This document shows positions 10,282 to 20,600 of a stretch of DNA of 64,000 nucleotides, one piece after another. Position 1 is the first letter of the stretch. Every line of letters begins with the position of its first letter. Source of the DNA: Entamoeba invadens IP1 (lineage: Eukaryota > Evosea > Mastigamoebida > Endamoebidae); assembly GCF_000330505.1 (NCBI RefSeq), contig NW_004191832.1:125309-189308 (forward strand), read 5' to 3'. A program made the position numbers and the translations under genes. Under the pieces are notes generated by a model. The model saw only the letters and a list, made by a program, of their open reading frames with translations, had not been told where the DNA came from and did not search any database.

Positions 10282-12879
10282 TTAGATGAATGCAAACCCA
10301 GACTCTTGGGCATCTTTCTCTTCGCTCTTTTCCTTTTCTTCATCACCTCCCATAAAAGCGCTCATATCTGTATCGTGTTGGTCTAAAGGTTTGACCTCTT
10401 CGGGCTTCTTTTCTTCTTTCTTTGGTTCTTTAGTCTCTTCAACTTGTTTCTCTTCTTTTTGTTCGACTTTTGTAGCTTCAACAGGTGCCTCTTCTTTTAC
10501 TTCTACCGGCTTTTCTTCATCTTTTGCACTTTCATCTAACAACCCCCAATCATCATCTCCTCCAACTTCAAATCCACCTTCTGCTTCAAAAGCGTCATCA
10601 CCAACTTCTTCTTTTTGCTCGTCTTGGTGATCGACTTCCTTTTCTTTCTCTTTCTCGTCTTCGTCTTCCTTTTTCAAGTTGTCTTGGACAAGTCCAAGAG
10701 CGGCGTCCCAGTCCATATCGTCTTGATTTTGTTCCTTTAATTCCTCTTTCTTCTCAACGTTCTCAACTTTGTGTCCGTCCTCTTCACTTGCACTTCCCTC
10801 ACTCTCTTCTTCCTCTTCCGATGTGCTTTCGTCTCCACTTCCCCACATCCCTCCGTGTTTCTTCTTCTTGCCATCTTCTTCTTCATCTCCATTGAGCCAT
10901 CCTTCTAAGTCATCTTCAACTTCCTTCTTCTCCTTCTTCGCCTTTTCTTTCTTAACAGGCTCGGCTACTACAATCGCAGTCTTTCGAAGAGATGGGTCAC
11001 TCGCTTGCAATGAAAATTCTTCAAGGTCTTCATACCCACTAACTACCGTGTTCAAATAATGGGAAAGGGTGCCTTCTAATAGTCCTTGTCTCTCTTTATT
11101 AAATCCACCAACAACTGGAGTCGGCTTCTCTGATAACAAAACCTCTTTCGCCTGTTTCTGGAGCTCTTTGCACTCTCCAGTGGTATCAAAGAGGAATCTC
11201 CTGAGCATTCGTTCTCTGTCTCTGATATCAAAGCTGTTGTCGTACATGGCCAATTGGAAGATGTACCTCACCAACTTCTCGCTCTGTGCTTTGTTAGTGA
11301 CATAAAGCTTCGCGGCAAAGGTCAAGACTTGTTGTTTGACACACTCTTCTTCGTCAACAAAGGTCTTGGCGAGGATTCTTAGTATATCAGGTCCCAACTT
11401 CGGTACCATTTGGGAGTATTCCCCAATGACCCAGACGATAGACGCACGTGCTTGTGCTATCTTCATGTCAATCAGTAACTTAGACATCTTCCCGATGATT
11501 CTAAGATCTCTCTCCGGATCATTCTGCCCATTCTTAGACTGTTGGAGGAGCTTCTTAATGCCAATGACAGCCTCAGCAACGATTTCTGGACTCTTCGAAG
11601 ACATGAACTGAAGTAATTGCACCATACATCTCTCGGAAGTCTCTGGCATGATCATTGACAGTCTTGACATGGCTTGAATCGATATAGTGACTATTCGGGG
11701 GTTGTTCCACGTCGTGTAGTCCTTCAACTCGTCCAAGATCTTCTGGCAGTTTGTCTCTTGCACCAACAACGTGACTATTTCAAGCTTCATCTCGCAGATC
11801 TCGACGGGGTCATCGGGGAACAAGAAGAAGTCGTCCAAGTAGTCGACAAACGCGGAGGGTTGTTGTGCGACCAGTGACAACAAAATTGGGAATAAGAATT
11901 CCTGAGTAATGAAAGAGGAAGAAGTCAGCTTCATAATTCCTCTGACTGCTCGTGTTCTATCTTGGTGGTGTCCGACGTGGAAATAGAGAAGTGTAGCTTC
12001 CACAACGACTGCCGGATTCATTGAGTAGAACAGTGGAGATACTGATGAGATCAAGAACATCAAGTCTTTATCTAATTCATTGTCATCATCCAGTACAGTC
12101 AAATTAGGGTCTGTGAATTGGGTTCTCGCATAGTGCTCCAGTAATGACATCATTGGAACTTGTCCCCACTCTTCACAGTCGACAAGTGCTTGGCAGAGTT
12201 TGGTGTAGTGTTTGTGAATCAAGTCATATCGCGTCGGACACACTTTCAAAAATGCTAGACACGTCGAACCAAGTACTATCGGGTTTTTGTCTTCGAGCAT
12301 TTGCACGATCAAATTGACGCACTCGTCAAATCGACGCTCGTCTAAGTTATATATCTTTGGTATAGCCAACGCAGCAGCTTTTCTGATATATGGAGAGGTG
12401 TCTTTAACAGCTTTAGAGACGGCAATGACCATTAACTGAGCGATGTCTTTCACTCTTAAAGACGTGATTGACTGTAAAGCCAAAGTACGAACAAACGTGT
12501 GTGGGGACGACAGTGCTTTGTGCATAGTGTTGACAGCCATCAACGCGTTTGTTGGGTCCTTTTCAGAGTGGGAGACTATATACATACAGACCAGCTTCCT
12601 TAACTCCATCTCTTGACTTCCCACATTCATCGCTATTTCTGCAAACAATTCTGAAGTGTCCAACCCCTCAGTTTCTAATTTTAAAATAGCTTTGAGGGCT
12701 GCCAACTTATCTTTGTCGGAGGGGTTGAATAACATTTTACGTAACGGATCTATAGCAGCCAAATTGTTGTGCATAATCCCTGAACTCTCTGTGGTATTTT
12801 GTTGTGGGGTTTCTGGTTCGGATCCCATTGATGGCATTGATCCTGCCGATGTCGCAGTATAGACAATGTTGTTGTTCAT
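10282..12879 (-). CDS. AP3B: AP-3 complex beta subunit (beta-3 adaptin)
   Basis: Large subunit of the AP-3 adaptor, which sorts cargo from endosomes/TGN to lysosome-type organelles. The 865-residue product has an adaptin N-terminal HEAT solenoid from about 45 to 600: DPLRKMLFNPSDKDKLAALK, ELRKLVCMYIVSHSE, VRTLALQSITSLRVKDIAQ, SPYIRKAAALAIPKIYNLD, PTRYDLIHKHYTKLC, EEWGQVPMMSLLEHYARTQF. The LIHK..KLC and EEWGQV...L..YARTQF block is typical of AP-3 beta rather than AP-1/2 beta. Residues ~640-865 are an extreme Glu/Asp/Lys-rich hinge with serine clusters (STSEEEEESEGSASEEDG), like the acidic hinge of animal AP3B. No clear C-terminal ear follows. It diverges from the AAA ATPase over a 276-bp shared upstream region. 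Confidence 0.88.
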   Translation of the reverse strand: MNNNIVYTATSAGSMPSMGSEPETPQQNTTESSGIMHNNLAAIDPLRKMLFNPSDKDKLAALKAILKLETEGLDTSELFAEIAMNVGSQEMELRKLVCMYIVSHSEKDPTNALMAVNTMHKALSSPHTFVRTLALQSITSLRVKDIAQLMVIAVSKAVKDTSPYIRKAAALAIPKIYNLDERRFDECVNLIVQMLEDKNPIVLGSTCLAFLKVCPTRYDLIHKHYTKLCQALVDCEEWGQVPMMSLLEHYARTQFTDPNLTVLDDDNELDKDLMFLISSVSPLFYSMNPAVVVEATLLYFHVGHHQDRTRAVRGIMKLTSSSFITQEFLFPILLSLVAQQPSAFVDYLDDFFLFPDDPVEICEMKLEIVTLLVQETNCQKILDELKDYTTWNNPRIVTISIQAMSRLSMIMPETSERCMVQLLQFMSSKSPEIVAEAVIGIKKLLQQSKNGQNDPERDLRIIGKMSKLLIDMKIAQARASIVWVIGEYSQMVPKLGPDILRILAKTFVDEEECVKQQVLTFAAKLYVTNKAQSEKLVRYIFQLAMYDNSFDIRDRERMLRRFLFDTTGECKELQKQAKEVLLSEKPTPVVGGFNKERQGLLEGTLSHYLNTVVSGYEDLEEFSLQASDPSLRKTAIVVAEPVKKEKAKKEKKEVEDDLEGWLNGDEEEDGKKKKHGGMWGSGDESTSEEEEESEGSASEEDGHKVENVEKKEELKEQNQDDMDWDAALGLVQDNLKKEDEDEKEKEKEVDHQDEQKEEVGDDAFEAEGGFEVGGDDDWGLLDESAKDEEKPVEVKEEAPVEATKVEQKEEKQVEETKEPKKEEKKPEEVKPLDQHDTDMSAFMGGDEEKEKSEEKDAQESGFAFI

Positions 12880-13155
12880 CTCTTAATTTTATAGTTCTTT
12901 TAGTTAATGAAGAAGAAATTTTCTTGTTCAAAGAATCTTCCTTTCATATAGTTTTTTTATAGTTTAGTTATTATATTATTTGTTGTTAATTGATTTTTAA
13001 TAAAATATTAAGTGGCTGAGAAATTTCAAAAAAAAACTTTTCAAAAAAATAAGAAATAATTAAACTATTTATTTTATAGTTTTTTATTAAATCAATTAAA
13101 ATATTATTAGATAATAAATATAGTAAAAAAACAACTAAATTAAACTAAAAAAGTA
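12880..13155. promoter_or_regulatory. Shared divergent upstream region of AP3B and the AAA ATPase
   Basis: 276 bp separate two divergent start codons, so both promoters must lie here or overlap the genes. The region is AT-rich with no unambiguous core element. Assignment is positional only. Confidence 0.4.
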
Positions 13156-15036
13156 ATGGATTTCCACTTGGTCGCCAACGATGGAGAACAGGACAGCGGT
13201 AAGCTCAGATTGACTCAAAAGGTTATTGAAAAGTTGCGACTGAAGCCCGAGGAGTATGTTTTAGTCACTTTATCAGATAACACAACCTACATATGTCGAG
13301 TGAGTGCATTCAGTTCAATTATAGAAGAGGGGTGCACAATCGATAGGATGATAAGTCTGTCAGGTCAGAGTTGTTCATCACAAGAAATCATAAACATTTC
13401 TCCTCTGACAAACGTTTCCACAGCAACGAGTGTTTCTCTACGTGTGACTTCTTTAAACCCTTCTCTCTATTCGTTTAGTGAAGCCGTCAATATAGAAAAG
13501 TATATTAAAATGTTACTATTAAACAAAGTCATTTGCGAGAACTGTGTAGTGACGATCAACACACTCAACTTGCAAATTGTCACCGGCAAAACGCCTTCAT
13601 TCGTGAAAATCACCAACGAAACAAAATTCGAAATTTTACAAAATCCAAGCGCTCTTGTCAAACCCGTCGGATACCAAAATACCCTTGAAACACTCAGCAA
13701 ATTACTTCAGAAGAAGAATTGTGGGATTTTGTTGTTAGGTGAACACGGGTCTGGGAAGTCGACAATTGCAAAGTACTGTGCATCGCAGGCCAATACAGTG
13801 AGGTATTACCCACACTATCAGATCACAGAGGACACGACATGTGTAGATACTCACATTCACAATTCAGTTGTTATTCTTGATGATATAGATGAGCTCTTGA
13901 AGGACAACTCGTACGTGTTATATGAAACGATAAAAGAGTTGTTACTTCACAACACCGTCCTCTGTATATCCACAAAAGCAGTTCCACCCGTTTTCAAAGG
14001 AAATTTATTAACTGAGGAGTATGTCATCCCCCCACCCGATGTTGACACGCGATTTCAAATATTGGAAACCCTTCGGCCACACCACGAAAACGTCCACAGA
14101 AAGATATCTAAAAAGGCTGTGGGATATCTTGCAAACGACTTGGTTTTGCTCGAGAACGAAGTGAACTCGCGATTAACACAAACTGTTGAAAACACAGAGA
14201 ATCAGCGTGAAGAGGAAAGTAAACTAGAAGAGGTCTATTTGCATTCTATGACTTTCATTACACCATCGGTACTCATCGGAAGCGAAACGGACTACGACAG
14301 ACTCTCTTGGGACGAAATTGGTGGGTTGCAGAATGTCAAAGAAGCGATGACGGAGGCGATAGAGTGGCCAATGTTACACAAAGAAAGATTTCAGTTGTTA
14401 AACATCAGACCATCGAGGGGAGTGCTTTTGTACGGCCCAAGTGGATGTGCGAAAACGTCTGTTGTGAGAGCCACTGCGACTATGTTAAACACTTCATTCA
14501 TCACTTTAAACAGCGCAACAATTTACTCGCCGTTTGTTGGAGACGCAGAGGCGTCTGTAAGAGACGCTTTTAGAAGAGCCAGAAGTGCAACGCCATGCAT
14601 CATTTTTATCGATGAGATCGATACTGTTGTTGGTATCAGAAGTGGAGGGAGTGGAGGAGATAGTGTCAGAGATAGAGTCTTATCCACTATGTTGAATGAA
14701 ATGGATGGTGTTGAAGAGATGGAGGGCGTGGTGTTGGTTGCTGCGAGTAATCGGAAGGACTTAATTGATCCAGCGCTACTCCGACCAGGCAGATTCGATT
14801 GTTTGATTGAGATACCAAAACCAGACTTACAAACACGAGTCGAAATATTCAATGTCGCACTACGTAACATCCCAGTTGAGAAAGATATTGATGTCTCATT
14901 GTTGGCACAAAAGTCGGAAGGTATGAGCGGAGCTGATATCAAGTGGGTTGTGTCGGAAGCGTGCACCAAAACATTACGAGAAGATATCAATGCCAAGTGC
15001 TTGAGTATGAAAATGATGCTTGAAGTGATGAAGTAA
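13156..15036 (+). CDS. Two-domain AAA ATPase of the CDC48/AFG2 group, closest in motif to SPATA5L1 (AFG2B)
   Basis: A type II AAA+ ATPase of 626 aa: an N-domain to about 165, then D1 and D2. D1 has Walker A GEHGSGKS (about 195-202) and a Walker B-like VVILDD (238-243), where the usual catalytic Glu is Asp; D1 is also short. D2 is complete: WDEIGGLQNVKEAM, Walker A GPSGCAKT (427-434), LNSATIYSPFVGDAEASVRD pore/helix region, Walker B IIFIDEID (Asp486, Glu487), ASNRKDLIDPALLRPGRFD with the arginine fingers, and the sensor-2 region MSGADIKWVVSEA. The Cys-Ala-Lys P-loop with SPFVGD resembles SPATA5L1/AFG2B more than CDC48 (GPPGTGKT) or AFG2A. In animals AFG2A and AFG2B act together in 60S ribosome maturation; that role here is inference. 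Alternatives: a diverged CDC48-like or PEX-type ATPase. Confidence 0.8.
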   Translation: MDFHLVANDGEQDSGKLRLTQKVIEKLRLKPEEYVLVTLSDNTTYICRVSAFSSIIEEGCTIDRMISLSGQSCSSQEIINISPLTNVSTATSVSLRVTSLNPSLYSFSEAVNIEKYIKMLLLNKVICENCVVTINTLNLQIVTGKTPSFVKITNETKFEILQNPSALVKPVGYQNTLETLSKLLQKKNCGILLLGEHGSGKSTIAKYCASQANTVRYYPHYQITEDTTCVDTHIHNSVVILDDIDELLKDNSYVLYETIKELLLHNTVLCISTKAVPPVFKGNLLTEEYVIPPPDVDTRFQILETLRPHHENVHRKISKKAVGYLANDLVLLENEVNSRLTQTVENTENQREEESKLEEVYLHSMTFITPSVLIGSETDYDRLSWDEIGGLQNVKEAMTEAIEWPMLHKERFQLLNIRPSRGVLLYGPSGCAKTSVVRATATMLNTSFITLNSATIYSPFVGDAEASVRDAFRRARSATPCIIFIDEIDTVVGIRSGGSGGDSVRDRVLSTMLNEMDGVEEMEGVVLVAASNRKDLIDPALLRPGRFDCLIEIPKPDLQTRVEIFNVALRNIPVEKDIDVSLLAQKSEGMSGADIKWVVSEACTKTLREDINAKCLSMKMMLEVMK

Positions 15037-15919
15037 TTAACTTTTTGATTGGTGTTTATCTTTGTTTCATGATCAGGAAATATTATTACAATAACAGATG
15101 ATTTGCAAATAAATATCTAATATCTAGTTAAAACTAAAATTGTAACAAGTTGAATTATACAATTAGAATATTTACAATGCACATACCACTCTTGTTTATA
15201 CCAAAAGTAATAGAATTGTTTTATTAATTAAGTGTATTGTAATGACTAACTTTAAATTGTGGTCAAAGAGCCAATAGAGTTTATAATACAATTGTTATGT
15301 CTCTGAAATTTTAAAAAATATACATTTTATTAAAATATCAATTTAATAACTTATACTTTTTTTTAATTGTTCCATGTGTTGAGTATCATCCCTCTTTCAA
15401 AGAGTCATTAACTCATTTACATAATTACATCTTTTATTATTTTATTATATTATTAATAGAATAATAATTTAAAGTAATAATACAGTCACAATTAACAAAG
15501 CATAAATGGGAAATTGAAATAATCAATATCTAAACAGTATACTTTACATGATAAAAATATTTCAATTTGGGGTTAACTCGATAGATCTCAAACCAAATAT
15601 AGCGAAATGTTAAACACAAACCATTCAAATTTCAATGATTGTATAAATTTTCGATGTACAAAAGAATTTTTGAAAAAAACAAATTTTAGAATTGTATTAT
15701 AAAAAATATTAAAACTTTAATTTAATTTGTTCTATTAAAAAATAAAGTCTTTTGAAATACAATACCCGACTTATTTATATTTTAAAATACATTTCGTCTT
15801 TCAAGGATTCTTCATTGTTCGAATTATCTTTTTGAATTTATTATTTATTAAAAAAAATAAATGAAATTAACATTAAAAAAAGCATATAAAGAATCCAACT
15901 TTAAATTATTAATAAGAAG
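15037..15919. other. AT-rich intergenic region
   Basis: 883 bp between two plus-strand genes. Long A/T runs; no ORF, RNA gene, TIR or tandem repeat recognised. The last ~100 bp should hold the promoter of the C2-domain gene. Confidence 0.5.
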
Positions 15920-17659
15920 ATGATGGACTGTACATTGAAATTGATATGTGGACGTGACCTTTCTGTTCAAGACCTCATGTCCTCTGACCCATTCGTTAAA
16001 TTTGAAATCAATGGGAAGAAATATAAGACGAAGGTGGACCACATGACTGTAGAAGCCGAGTGGCTGCAAGAGTTTGATGTCCAACTCAAAGTTGGTGAAG
16101 TGATCACATTCAACATCTTTGACTATGATGTTATTGGTAAAAATGATTCAATGGGAAGTGCACAATGGACTGTACCTCCAATGTTCAATGGTGATACGCA
16201 GTATTTCATATCAAAAGTTGACAAGAAGGGCCACATCATGTTTTCCGTTAAGTGCAAAGAAGGTGGAGCGCCACTTACATTGCAACAAGTTCAGCCGTTT
16301 AAACCAACAACCCTTAAAATCCGCGTTGTGAATATAGTAGGTTTGGGTTACAGTTATTGTTCTAAAAATGGGTTGATGATTGGACCAAGCTTCGATGTAT
16401 TTAAGACTGAGTTTCGAACCAGTTGCGGGACTATCAGAGCTGGAACAACAAAGATAGTCAATTTGAATTACAGAGATGAGTTGATGGGTGGTGCACGATA
16501 TTACATAATTCAAGCCAAAGTCGGAGAGATCATCGAATTACACTCTTTCATGAACGGCTCGATGAAGTCAAAAGACGGTCAAGAACTCTGTGTTGGGTAT
16601 TGGAAAGTACCAGATTACAGAGATGGTGAGAAAGAAGAATTTTGTATCACAGCAGAGCCGTGCGCTCGTGTGAAATTAGAGGTTGAGTGTATGAGTGGAG
16701 TCTATCATAATGTGCCACCCCAAATGATTCCTCCACCAAAGGATTATGCTTCTGATTATGCATTCCCATGCGAAGTAATGGTACAGGGAGTCAATAACAA
16801 TGGATTTTATAGTGGATTTACTCCTACTATACCAGCTATTGGTCTTGAGACGAATGGAAAGCTGTATAGAACGTCGTGGGCTTTTAAAGAAAAGACTGGA
16901 AAACATAGTTACTATATACCAAAGGGTTGGTTCCAAAGCTTTATTATTCCATTGTATGTTGGTCAACCCGTTACTGCCAAATTGTATTTCAGAGAAATGT
17001 TCTCAATCAAAGAAAATGTCGTAGTTGAGACAAAGACAGTGTGGCCGGATTTCAAAGGAAGAGATCAGGTAGAAATGAAAATACCACTTGGGAAGGAAGG
17101 CGTCTTGGTTTTGCAACTCAACAGAGTCAGAGAGTTGTCAGCAACATTTAGAAGAACGTATATGGGTGAACAATTACAACAAGCACAACCACAACAACAA
17201 ATGTATCAACAATGCCCACAACAATATTCTCAACAACCACAACAAATGCAATACCAACAAACACCACAACAACAAACGTATCAACAACCAATACCTCAAT
17301 CTCAAATGTATCAACAAGTACCACCACCACAAAACACACAAGGCGTCCAGGACTCTACTAAACAAACATATCAGACTCCACAAGTCCCACCACAAGCACA
17401 GAATCCACAACAGGATCAAATGTACGGAAGCGCACAACCTCAGTTAGCAACAAATCCACAACAACCATTTTACTCACCTTTTGCTCCAGGAGCTCCTCAA
17501 CAATACCCACCACAACCACAACAGCAAGGGTACTATTCCCCTTTCGCTCCAGGGGCTCAACAAATGTACCAACAACCTCCTCAACAACAACAACAAGGGT
17601 ATTATTCTCCGTTCGCTCCGGGTGCTCAGCAACCTACCGTGCACAACCCTCCCGCGTAA
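15920..17659 (+). CDS. C2-domain protein with Gln/Pro-rich tail
   Basis: Probable calcium/phospholipid-binding cytosolic protein. Residues ~1-110 are a C2 domain: CTLKLICGRDLSVQD, SSDPFVKFEINGKKYKT, and FNIFDYDVIGKNDSMG supply the two Asp-bearing loops. Residues ~130-410 contain two further beta-rich blocks (TLKIRVVNIVGLGYSYC and SDYAFPCEVMVQGVNN), possibly degenerate C2-like folds, joined by a PPQMIPPPKDYAS linker. The last ~165 residues are Gln/Pro-rich from CAA runs and end with three copies of a SPFAPGA unit (YSPFAPGAPQ, YYSPFAPGAQQ, YYSPFAPGAQQ). Such Gln/Pro tails after C2 domains are known in amoebozoan proteins recruited to phagocytic cups; that role here is inference. Two ATGs are adjacent (15920 and 15923). 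Confidence 0.82.
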   Translation: MMDCTLKLICGRDLSVQDLMSSDPFVKFEINGKKYKTKVDHMTVEAEWLQEFDVQLKVGEVITFNIFDYDVIGKNDSMGSAQWTVPPMFNGDTQYFISKVDKKGHIMFSVKCKEGGAPLTLQQVQPFKPTTLKIRVVNIVGLGYSYCSKNGLMIGPSFDVFKTEFRTSCGTIRAGTTKIVNLNYRDELMGGARYYIIQAKVGEIIELHSFMNGSMKSKDGQELCVGYWKVPDYRDGEKEEFCITAEPCARVKLEVECMSGVYHNVPPQMIPPPKDYASDYAFPCEVMVQGVNNNGFYSGFTPTIPAIGLETNGKLYRTSWAFKEKTGKHSYYIPKGWFQSFIIPLYVGQPVTAKLYFREMFSIKENVVVETKTVWPDFKGRDQVEMKIPLGKEGVLVLQLNRVRELSATFRRTYMGEQLQQAQPQQQMYQQCPQQYSQQPQQMQYQQTPQQQTYQQPIPQSQMYQQVPPPQNTQGVQDSTKQTYQTPQVPPQAQNPQQDQMYGSAQPQLATNPQQPFYSPFAPGAPQQYPPQPQQQGYYSPFAPGAQQMYQQPPQQQQQGYYSPFAPGAQQPTVHNPPA

Positions 17660-17831
17660 TTACTTTTCTATTTTTGTTGGAATTTCTTGTAAAATTTAAT
17701 ATAATAGTCGTCAAACAGATTTTCAAAAAAACATATTATTGTTAACATCTTCAAATTTTAAAAAATTAAAAAAACAAGGTGTTTTAAATAAAAGAAAACA
17801 ACTATTTAAATCTAGTTTTAGTTGTTTTTTT

Positions 17832-17918
17832 AATTTTAATTTTAATTTTAATTTTAATTTTAATTTTAATTTTAATTTTAATTTTAATTTTAATTTTAAT
17901 TTTAATTTTAATTTTAAT
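17832..17918. repeat. Hexanucleotide tandem repeat (AATTTT)n
   Basis: About 14.5 perfect copies of AATTTT over 87 bp, immediately left of the pogo-like element. It creates a spurious Asn-Phe repeat ORF on the plus strand (17739-17930), which I do not call as a gene. Confidence 0.95.
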
Positions 17919-17954
17919 TCATTAAAATAATAATCATTTATTTACTTATATATA

Positions 17955-20294
17955 CAGTTAGCCGAATCAACCTTCTGCAACGAAACAGCCTTCTGCAGAT
18001 TGTTTTTCAAAAATAACCATAAATAATAACAATTTAAACCATTTTTAATAGTATTTTTTTCAACTTCAAATGGATATGTTTTTATTTACAGTAATTTATT
18101 AATACACCTTCTGCAGTATATAATTGGTCTTATAAATATCAAAAAGTTAAAATAAAACCAAACTAAAAATGAACAATACTCAGTTAACGAACTTTACTGT
18201 TTAACAAGTGATTGACATGTATTGATCATCAAGTCATTCAAGTTCAATCATGTCTTGTTCATATTGCAACTGATCCAATTCTTCTTTTGTTAAAGGCCTT
18301 CTTATACCATTTTCATCAAACAATGGCATACTTAATATTTCTTTATCAGTTTCACACAATGTTTGTTCGGTGATAACTGAAACTTGCGTTTCTTGGGTAT
18401 TTGTAACAAACAAATTATTTACCGATTAGTTTGGAACAGACATTGGTGTGCTTTTTTCAGTTTCGATTGGTAACCACTGTGTTGATTCAATTTTATTGTA
18501 TAATTCGATTACTGTTCTTTCGTTTACATCTGTCGCTCTACACAATTCAATTTTGTTTTCAGGAGCTCTGAGTTTTTCCAAAACTTCTAATGGTGGAGTT
18601 GAGATAAGAGTTTTAAGAAAAACACTTGCGCTTTCAATGTTGACATAAACTCTTTTTCTTCCGTTGTTGATGATACATTTATATCCAGCACACAAAAGTG
18701 ACGCCTCTATTGTTTCTGGAACTGCTTTTTTATAGATGGTTTTCATTACTTTGTTTATCTGACAAGTAATTAGTGTTCCCCATTTGGCTTTTGAATCCTT
18801 TATTGCTCGTTTTGTTATCGGATCTTCCAATGAATTTATCCACTTTATTAATGATTTTTCTGATTTGGATTGGTCTAATATTGGTTGTTCGTCGCTTGTT
18901 CTTTGTTGTAAATCATTTGAAATTTTATCTGAACACTGGGTTTTTAAATTGATTTGTTGAGTGGTTTGACAAGTGAACAGTGGTGTAGTCGTGTTTGAGC
19001 ATTTTTTAACAACACCAAATAAACACAAATCAAGTGGTTGTGATAAATGACTACTATGAGGTACTATAAAATGCAATATTATGTTGTGCGATGCAAACAA
19101 TGATTTTAATCTTTCATCAATATGTGCCGAACAATTATCTAATATAATAACCGCTTTCACGTCACTGTTTAAACCAACTTCGGATCTTCTTTTTACAATG
19201 TAACCCAAAACGCGTTCAATCATCCAAGTTTGAAAAAAATATATTTGTTAATAAAACCACTCGGATATGAATAAACTGTCAAATCTGTAAAACTCAATGA
19301 TACTGAATTGCTAAAATGTTTGTTAGGAATCACCATACCAGGAGTGACAAATTTACCGTCAGCTGATATGCAAGCTATTACAGTTGATCTTTTGCAATTT
19401 CTTGATATTCCAACTTTATGTACAACTTTGGTTTTGTCGTCAAACACTCTAACTTTTTACTGTCGGAGTATTCATTGAAACCTATTTCGTCGATGTTAAA
19501 AACTAATTCGAAAGGTGTTCCATTGAAGTTTTCAGCAAATGTTATATAATTGTCTAACACATCTTGTGGTTTGCATTCAACCCTTTCCAGTTCGTCTGGA
19601 TTAACAAAAACAGTTGTTTTATTGTGGTATTTTGCAACGTGTTTTACAATTTCGTCAATTGTTATATTGAATGTTGGTTCAAATTGTTCGCAAATTGAAT
19701 GAATGAAATATGGAGTTACTGCTTTTGAGTTTCTCTGACAATATTTAAACACTTCACTAATTGCTACATCCATTTCGAAAGTAAAATTTGTGTGTTTTTT
19801 TTGGTTCAATTGTATATTGTTTTAAGTGTGTGTGAATGGATCCTCCTGTTAATCCGAACAAAACACCCAATGTTGCCTCGCTTGTTTTGTAAGTATTGTA
19901 TATCATCTGTATCTGATTTACTTCTGTTGTGTTCATGAAAACGTCGTCTTCCAATTGTAAATACAATTCTTCGGATTCTTTAATGTTTTTAGGGATGGTT
20001 GTTGTTTTTTCGTCAACATACTTTTTGATTTTGAAATATTTGAAATCATTTCAATTCGGCTTAAAGCGGGGTTTTGTTTGCTCTTTTGTATTAATGTTTC
20101 AAAGTCGATTTCATAATTACCATCGATTATCTTACGTTTTATTTCATCAACAAATGTATCAGTGTTCATTAATAATTAATTTTAGTTTAAACTCATAATC
20201 AAAATAAAAAATCGAAATTTTATGTAAATTATTATCCGATCCAATAATAGCTGCAGAAGGTTGATTCTTTGCAGAAGTTTATTTCGTCTAGCTG
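17955..20294 (-). mobile_element. Pogo-like (Tc1/mariner superfamily) DNA transposon with broken transposase
   Basis: The 2340-bp element is bounded by TA dinucleotides (17953-17954 and 20295-20296). Ends are imperfect inverted repeats of about 45 bp beginning CAGTTAGCCGAATCAACC on the left and CAGCTAGACGAAATAAAC on the right. Each TIR contains CCTTCTGCA (or a one- or two-base variant) twice at 18-bp spacing: 17971 and 17989 on the left, 20252 and 20270 on the right in reverse. One more copy lies inside near 18110. The flanks rejoin to match an uninterrupted relative at about 31697-31730, which confirms both borders and the TA duplication. A frameshifted DDE transposase lies inside on the minus strand. 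Confidence 0.9.
18234..20169 (-). pseudogene. Pogo/Tigger-type DDE transposase, frameshifted
   Basis: Fragments in successive minus-strand frames form one transposase: 20169-19933 (MNTDTFVDEIKRKIIDG), 19966-19757, 19809-19378, 19447-19220 and 19223-18426, with the last frame continuing to 18234 through one in-frame TAA at about 18424. The catalytic core is readable: ELVFNIDEIGFNEYSDSKK (first Asp), VKAVIILDNCSAHIDERL (second Asp), and PHSSHLSQPLDLCLFG, the typical pogo/jerky SxxLQPLD block with the third acidic residue. A helix-turn-helix DNA-binding part is expected at the N-terminus but is badly broken. At least three frameshifts (near 19.95, 19.44 and 19.23 kb, the last in a T run) make this copy inactive unless they are assembly errors. 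Confidence 0.85.
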
Positions 20295-20296
20295 TA

Positions 20297-20600
20297 TAGT
20301 TTATGGTTTGAAATTATTTTATTGTTCATGTTTTGAGAACTTAACCTTATGTTAAATTATTTAACCATATATCTAAATTAAATAATAAAAACAATTAACA
20401 AGTAAATGATTATATATAATAATTTCAATAATTAAAAATACTATATTATAATTATTAATATATATAGTTTTTTAATTGTTTAAATTTTAATATAGAAGGT
20501 TTATTTCAGAGAGTTTTTTTAATACAAAAAAATGGAATGACATTATTAAATAATGATAACCAAGAATTAATTTTTTTTAATTTGATTCCCATTACCGTTT
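20297..20600. repeat. Dispersed parental repeat, copy 1 (interrupted by the pogo-like element)
   Basis: Together with ~17929-17954, this ~300-bp stretch (from AGTTTATGGTTTGAAATTAT to GAATTAATTTTTTTTAATTT) recurs at ~31697-34140. There it lacks the pogo insertion but is split by two other elements. Similarity stops at TTTGATT on the right and at ATAATCATTTATTTACTTA on the left. No coding potential and no TIRs of its own are visible. Confidence 0.85.

Noticed and set aside
17148..17447. ORFs of 63-119 aa antisense or out of frame within the C2 protein tail
   Set aside because: Products of CAA-rich codons read in other frames; they overlap a well-supported gene.
17739..17930. 63-aa ORF with Asn-Phe repeats
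   Set aside because: Entirely a translation of the AATTTT tandem repeat; no other support.
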